Source of the DNA: Gleimia coleocanis DSM 15436
GTDB taxonomy: Bacteria > Actinomycetota > Actinomycetes > Actinomycetales > Actinomycetaceae
Reading direction: 5' to 3'
NCBI RefSeq assembly: GCF_000159015.1
Contig: NZ_DS999546.1
Span: forward strand, 1-64,000
DNA: 64,000 nucleotides
Each line of letters starts with the position of its first letter. Position 1 is the first letter of the stretch. Both the position numbers and the translations under genes were made by a program. The notes under the pieces are model-generated. The model did no database searches, had not been told where the DNA came from, and worked only from the letters and a program-made list of their open reading frames with translations. This document shows positions 61,130 to 64,000 of the stretch, in pieces.

Positions 61130-61711
61130 ATGACTAGGATTGTTGCGGGAAATTTTCGAGGGCGGAAATTAAGCGTCCCAGCAAGCGGTACACGCCCAAC
61201 TTCAGAACGTGTTAGAGAAGCACTGTTTTCACGGTTAGAGACTTGGGATGAGCTGCAGGACGCAAAGGTTTTAGATCTTTTTGCGGGTTCTGGAGCTTTA
61301 GGGATTGAAGCTGTTTCGCGGGGTGCTGCGCAGGCTACGCTGGTGGATTTCGGAGCAGCTGCGGTTACTTGTTGCAAGGCTAATGTGGCGGCGACCGGTA
61401 AACCTGCGCAGTTTCAAGTCTTGCGTGCGGATGCTGTGAAGTTTGCAAATAATCCGGGAATGGGAAACTATACGCTGGTATTTTTAGATCCTCCGTATGA
61501 TTTCCCTGCAAAACAAATGATTCAAGTGCTAGAAGGATTGCGTTCACACCTGGTGGATAATGCTCTGCTGGTAGTGGAAACTTCCACTCGCACTGCAGAA
61601 CCAACCTGGCCGGCGGATTATGTTTTGGAATCCTCTCGTGATTGGGGAGAAACCCGCGCCTGGTTCGTAACCTATGCGCCGAATGGTCTTTTGGAAGATG
61701 AGGAGGAATAG
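61130..61711 (+). CDS. rsmD: 16S rRNA (guanine(966)-N2)-methyltransferase
   Basis: N-terminal MTRIVAGNFRGRKLSVPASG and RPTSERVREALFSRL, the SAM motif VLDLFAGSGALGIEAVSRG near residue 45, and the catalytic LDPPYDFP near 120 define RsmD. It has 193 residues and overlaps no neighbour; coaD follows one base after its stop. A CGAGGGCG octamer lies near the start and encodes part of RGR. Confidence 0.94.
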   Translation: MTRIVAGNFRGRKLSVPASGTRPTSERVREALFSRLETWDELQDAKVLDLFAGSGALGIEAVSRGAAQATLVDFGAAAVTCCKANVAATGKPAQFQVLRADAVKFANNPGMGNYTLVFLDPPYDFPAKQMIQVLEGLRSHLVDNALLVVETSTRTAEPTWPADYVLESSRDWGETRAWFVTYAPNGLLEDEEE

Positions 61712-61712
61712 G

Positions 61713-62198
61713 ATGGTTACTGCAGTAATCCCAGGTTCTTTTGACCCCGTGACGGTGGGACATTTAGATGTGGTTAAACGCTGTGCGCAGCTATTTCCAG
61801 AAGTTGTAGTGCTAGTAGCTTCAAATAGTGCTAAACAGTATTGGTTTGACAGTTCACAACGTGTTTCCTTGATTGAAGCATCAGTAGTAGAGTTTGAAAA
61901 CGTCCGGGTCGAGGCTACTAATGGTCTTTTAATGGACTGGTGTCAGGCGAATCTCGACGGGGAAGTGGTTTTAATCAAAGGCATTCGTAGTGCAACTGAC
62001 TTCGACTATGAAACTGTGCAAGCAGTTGCAAACCGCGCCCTCGGGAAAATAGAAACTCTGTTCCTGCCAGCCGAGCCCACCCACGCACATATTTCTTCAT
62101 CCCTGGTGAAAGAGCTGGCGAAACACCACGGAAATATTGAAAACCTAGTGTCTAAACCAGTTTTTAAAGCGATTAACCGTAGACTAGAAACAAACTAG
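61713..62198 (+). CDS. coaD: Pantetheine-phosphate adenylyltransferase
   Basis: This is the penultimate enzyme of coenzyme A synthesis. PGSFDPVTVGHLDV near residue 8 includes the nucleotidyl-transfer T-x-G-H motif, IKGIRSATDFDYE is near 87 and ISSSLVKEL near 127. The frame is open from 61674, but the ATG at 61713 gives the standard 161 residues and follows AGGAGG. Confidence 0.96.
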   Translation: MVTAVIPGSFDPVTVGHLDVVKRCAQLFPEVVVLVASNSAKQYWFDSSQRVSLIEASVVEFENVRVEATNGLLMDWCQANLDGEVVLIKGIRSATDFDYETVQAVANRALGKIETLFLPAEPTHAHISSSLVKELAKHHGNIENLVSKPVFKAINRRLETN

Positions 62199-62221
62199 GT
62201 CCACCCCAGATTGAGGTAGTC

Positions 62222-62923
62222 ATGTCACACGAAGAACTAGATGCAGAAGTCTACGAAGACGAATATTACGACGAAGGTGATGAATACCGTTCATCAACCG
62301 TAATCGCCATCCTCGACCAGATTGAAAACATGGTTGAGATTGCTCGTGCTCTGCCAATGAGTGCTTCCGTTTTAGTAAACAAAGCAGACATCATTGAACT
62401 GCTTGCACAAGCACGCGAATCCCTGCCAGATGACCTGCAGGAAGCAAACGGCGTACTCGCAGACGCAGATGACTTAATGACCCGCGCAGATCAGCAGGCA
62501 GAAAGCACCATCATGGAAGCTAATCTGCGTGCAGATACCCTGGTTAAAGAAGCTGAAGAAAAAGCTATTGCCATGGTTGATCGCGCCCGCAAAGAAGCTG
62601 AAGATCTGCGTAACCGCGCACAAGAAGAAGTAGCTTCCCTGAAAGAAAAAACTGCCAATGAAATTGAAACGCAGCTTCAGGATGCACAAAACCACGCTGA
62701 CTACCTGATTAGTCAGGAAGCTGTCTCACAGGCTGCACTGGCACGTGCCGAAGAAATCGTTGCAAAAGCTAATGATCACGCTGTGAAGCTAGCTGATGGT
62801 GCTGACCGCTACTGTTCAGAATCCCTTAACAACCTACTGGACGCGGTAGAAAAGATTTACAACCAGACCGTAGCTGGTGTGGAAACTATCGAAGCGCGAC
62901 GTGAAGCTCGTCGCGGTGAATGA
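62222..62923 (+). CDS. sepIVA: SepIVA-type coiled-coil division protein
   Basis: The 233-residue protein has an acidic start, then a DivIVA-like segment (STVIAILDQIENMVEIAR near residue 25), then a continuous coiled coil rich in Ala, Glu, Gln and Lys from about 60 to 225. Its place between coaD and the DUF177 gene matches mycobacterial SepIVA (Rv2927c), a septal protein that regulates wall synthesis. Earlier annotations call such proteins ATP synthase F0-like because of the coiled coil; context supports division. Confidence 0.85.
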   Translation: MSHEELDAEVYEDEYYDEGDEYRSSTVIAILDQIENMVEIARALPMSASVLVNKADIIELLAQARESLPDDLQEANGVLADADDLMTRADQQAESTIMEANLRADTLVKEAEEKAIAMVDRARKEAEDLRNRAQEEVASLKEKTANEIETQLQDAQNHADYLISQEAVSQAALARAEEIVAKANDHAVKLADGADRYCSESLNNLLDAVEKIYNQTVAGVETIEARREARRGE

Positions 62924-62941
62924 AACTAAAAGGAGTTTAGT

Positions 62942-63505
62942 TTGACTACGCATGACTTCAACGGTGCGAAACTTTCAATCGTTGACTTGCCTACCCGCCC
63001 CGATCACTTCCGTGACTACGAGATGGACCTGGTAGTAGGGGATGACCTTGGCACTTCCGTAATGCGAGTCGAACCAGGCACTGTGCTACACGTAAATGCG
63101 ACTGCTCAGTCAATGACTGACGGTGTTCTGCTTCGCATCAGCACTCAGGTCCCAGTGACTTCCGCTTGTGTGCGTTGCCTGGACGAATTCACTGAAGACG
63201 TAGATTTGCAGCTTGATGAACTTTACTTCACCCCCGAGGCAATTAAACGCATGGTTGCTGACGAAGGTGAAGAAGCTGTTGAAGACCTGCAGATTCTGGA
63301 AGCAGATGAAATCGAACTGGAACCACTCTTGCGTGACGCTATCATCGCGGATATGGAGTTTTCTCCGCTGTGTTCTGATGACTGTGAGGGACTGTGCGAG
63401 ACTTGTGGTGAGCCACTGCGTGACCTGCCTGCAGACCACGCGCATGAACTGCTTGATCCACGTTTTTCAAAGTTGGCAGCACTATTAGCAGATGCTGAAA
63501 AATAA
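62942..63505 (+). CDS. DUF177 (YceD) family protein
   Basis: The 187-residue acidic protein has the family Cys motifs: CVRCLDEFTEDVDLQLDEL near residue 76 and CSDDCEGLCETCGEPL near 142, which probably bind zinc. In other bacteria it is paired with rpmF and affects 23S rRNA processing. The start is TTG after AAGGAG; no ATG or GTG fits. The stop overlaps the rnc start by one base. The rpmF gene that often lies between them is absent. Confidence 0.87.
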   Translation: MTTHDFNGAKLSIVDLPTRPDHFRDYEMDLVVGDDLGTSVMRVEPGTVLHVNATAQSMTDGVLLRISTQVPVTSACVRCLDEFTEDVDLQLDELYFTPEAIKRMVADEGEEAVEDLQILEADEIELEPLLRDAIIADMEFSPLCSDDCEGLCETCGEPLRDLPADHAHELLDPRFSKLAALLADAEK

Positions 63506-64000
63506 TGGCTGTGCGTAAGCGTAAAAAACAGGCAGCTCCACCTGCCGCACTTAATACTAATCTGGCTGATCTTTTTGGAGTTTGGCAGATTAGCTTTGAT
63601 CCAGAACTACTCATTTTGGCTCTTACGCATCGTTCTTTCGCTTTTGAAGTCGGCAACATTGAGCCGAATGAACGCTTGGAATTCTTGGGCGACTCAGTTT
63701 TATCAATTATCGTTACTGAGTACCTGTATAAGAATTACCCGCAGTCTTCTGAAGCAAACTTGTCACGGATGCGTGGAGCAATCGTTTCGGAAAAGACCCT
63801 CTCTCAAGTGGCGCGTAACATTCGCTTGGGTGACTTCATTCTGCTAGGTAAGGGCGAAAACCTCACTGGGGGACGGGATCGTGATTCCATCCTTTGTGAC
63901 ATGACGGAAGCTATGATTGGCGCTACCTATTTAAGCCACGGTTTAGAAGCTACGCGTCGGATTGTTGAATACCACTTGCGTCCATTCTTAGAACGCGCAG
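63505..64000 (+). CDS. rnc: Ribonuclease III, 3'-partial
   Basis: The endonuclease processes rRNA precursors and double-stranded RNA. The visible 165 codons contain LALTHRSFAFE, the signature NERLEFLGDSVLS near residue 52 and CDMTEAMIGATYL near 130, which carry the catalytic Glu and Asp residues. The double-stranded RNA-binding domain lies beyond the right edge. The start ATG overlaps the DUF177 stop (TAATG) and the N terminus is MAVRKRKKQAAPP, an unusually basic extension of about 15 residues. Confidence 0.92.
   Translation, partial: MAVRKRKKQAAPPAALNTNLADLFGVWQISFDPELLILALTHRSFAFEVGNIEPNERLEFLGDSVLSIIVTEYLYKNYPQSSEANLSRMRGAIVSEKTLSQVARNIRLGDFILLGKGENLTGGRDRDSILCDMTEAMIGATYLSHGLEATRRIVEYHLRPFLERA

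Larger units (their letters stand above)
2893..62043. repeat. Dispersed octamer family CGAGGGCG (about 30 copies)
   Basis: By eye the octamer starts on the plus strand at 2893, 6094, 10536, 15508, 15711, 20380, 23876, 28748, 31351, 35288, 36692, 43231, 43267, 49176, 58019 and 61157. Its complement CGCCCTCG starts at 4107, 6825, 7254, 11099, 15746, 25494, 28847, 31522, 38986, 41884, 44122, 55406, 58802 and 62036. The 5' flank is usually rich in T and C. All but three copies lie in genes. See the findings for interpretation. Confidence 0.85.

Noticed and set aside
1-64000. tRNA, rRNA, IS elements, prophage or integrated plasmid
   Set aside because: No cloverleaf, integrase, transposase or rRNA segment was recognised on either strand; gene order is that of a conserved core chromosome. 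A dedicated tRNA scan was not possible.

Overview
The window reads as a chromosomal core segment of a high-GC Gram-positive bacterium (Actinomycetota) whose own base composition is near half GC, most like a low-GC member of the Actinomycetaceae; the species cannot be fixed from sequence alone. The evidence is the actinobacterial gene content and order: tlyA-nadK-recN-steA-steB, a sufR-led SUF operon with a Rieske ferredoxin gene, a complete mraZ-to-ftsZ division and cell-wall cluster followed by pgeF-sepF-yggT-divIVA, and coaD-sepIVA-DUF177-rnc. Highly expressed genes use GAA almost exclusively for Glu and prefer GTA, GCA and CCA codons. There is no phage, IS element, CRISPR array, rRNA or recognisable tRNA.

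Layout. 1-10749: a HAD hydrolase cut by the left edge, then tlyA, nadK, recN, the cell-separation pair steA/steB, a shrunken MraY-like membrane protein, a MurJ-type flippase and a NUDIX hydrolase, all rightward. 10835-10954: a 39-residue Cys-rich protein on the minus strand. 11253-18010: sufR-sufB-sufD-Rieske-sufC, a hairpin, sufS-sufU-sufT. 18011-18648: a repeat-rich non-coding region. 18649-21933 (minus): queuosine precursor transporter, tRNA-guanine transglycosylase and a CPBP protease. 21978-23891: an ABC-F ATPase and a small zinc-binding-type protein. 24040-38402: MraZ operator, mraZ, an mraW-type RNA, rsmH, ftsL, ftsI, murF, mraY, murD, ftsW, murG, murC, ftsQ, ftsZ; murE is missing from its usual place. 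38415-45877: pgeF, sepF, yggT, divIVA, lspA, rluD-like, dnaE. 45962-46659 (minus): S4-domain protein and VanZ-like protein. 46857-49530: a dicarboxylate/amino-acid symporter, an unknown protein and an SseB-like protein. 49569-52959: infC (AUC start, long leader), rpmI, rplT, an rRNA methyltransferase and thiL. 53063-55111: an LAxTG-anchored surface protein. 55194-57194: mutarotase, ogt, repeats, rpmB. 57405-64000: DAK2-domain protein, recG, rsmD, coaD, sepIVA, DUF177 protein and the start of rnc.

Functionally the segment is dominated by envelope growth and division: precursor synthesis (MurF, MurD, MurC, MraY, MurG), lipid II transport and polymerisation (MurJ-type protein, FtsW, FtsI), the Z-ring and its positioning proteins (FtsZ, SepF, FtsQ, FtsL, DivIVA, SepIVA) and cell separation (SteA/SteB). 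Fe-S cluster assembly, translation and DNA repair make up most of the rest.

The most striking observation is not a gene. The octamer CGAGGGCG occurs about 30 times by eye on the two strands together, where about two are expected by chance. It is spaced about 2 kb apart, is balanced between strands, has T-rich 5' flanks, and occurs once as an inverted pair forming the hairpin between sufC and sufS. It also forces a GAG codon in genes that otherwise use GAA. This is the architecture of a DNA uptake sequence or similar genome-wide recognition signal.
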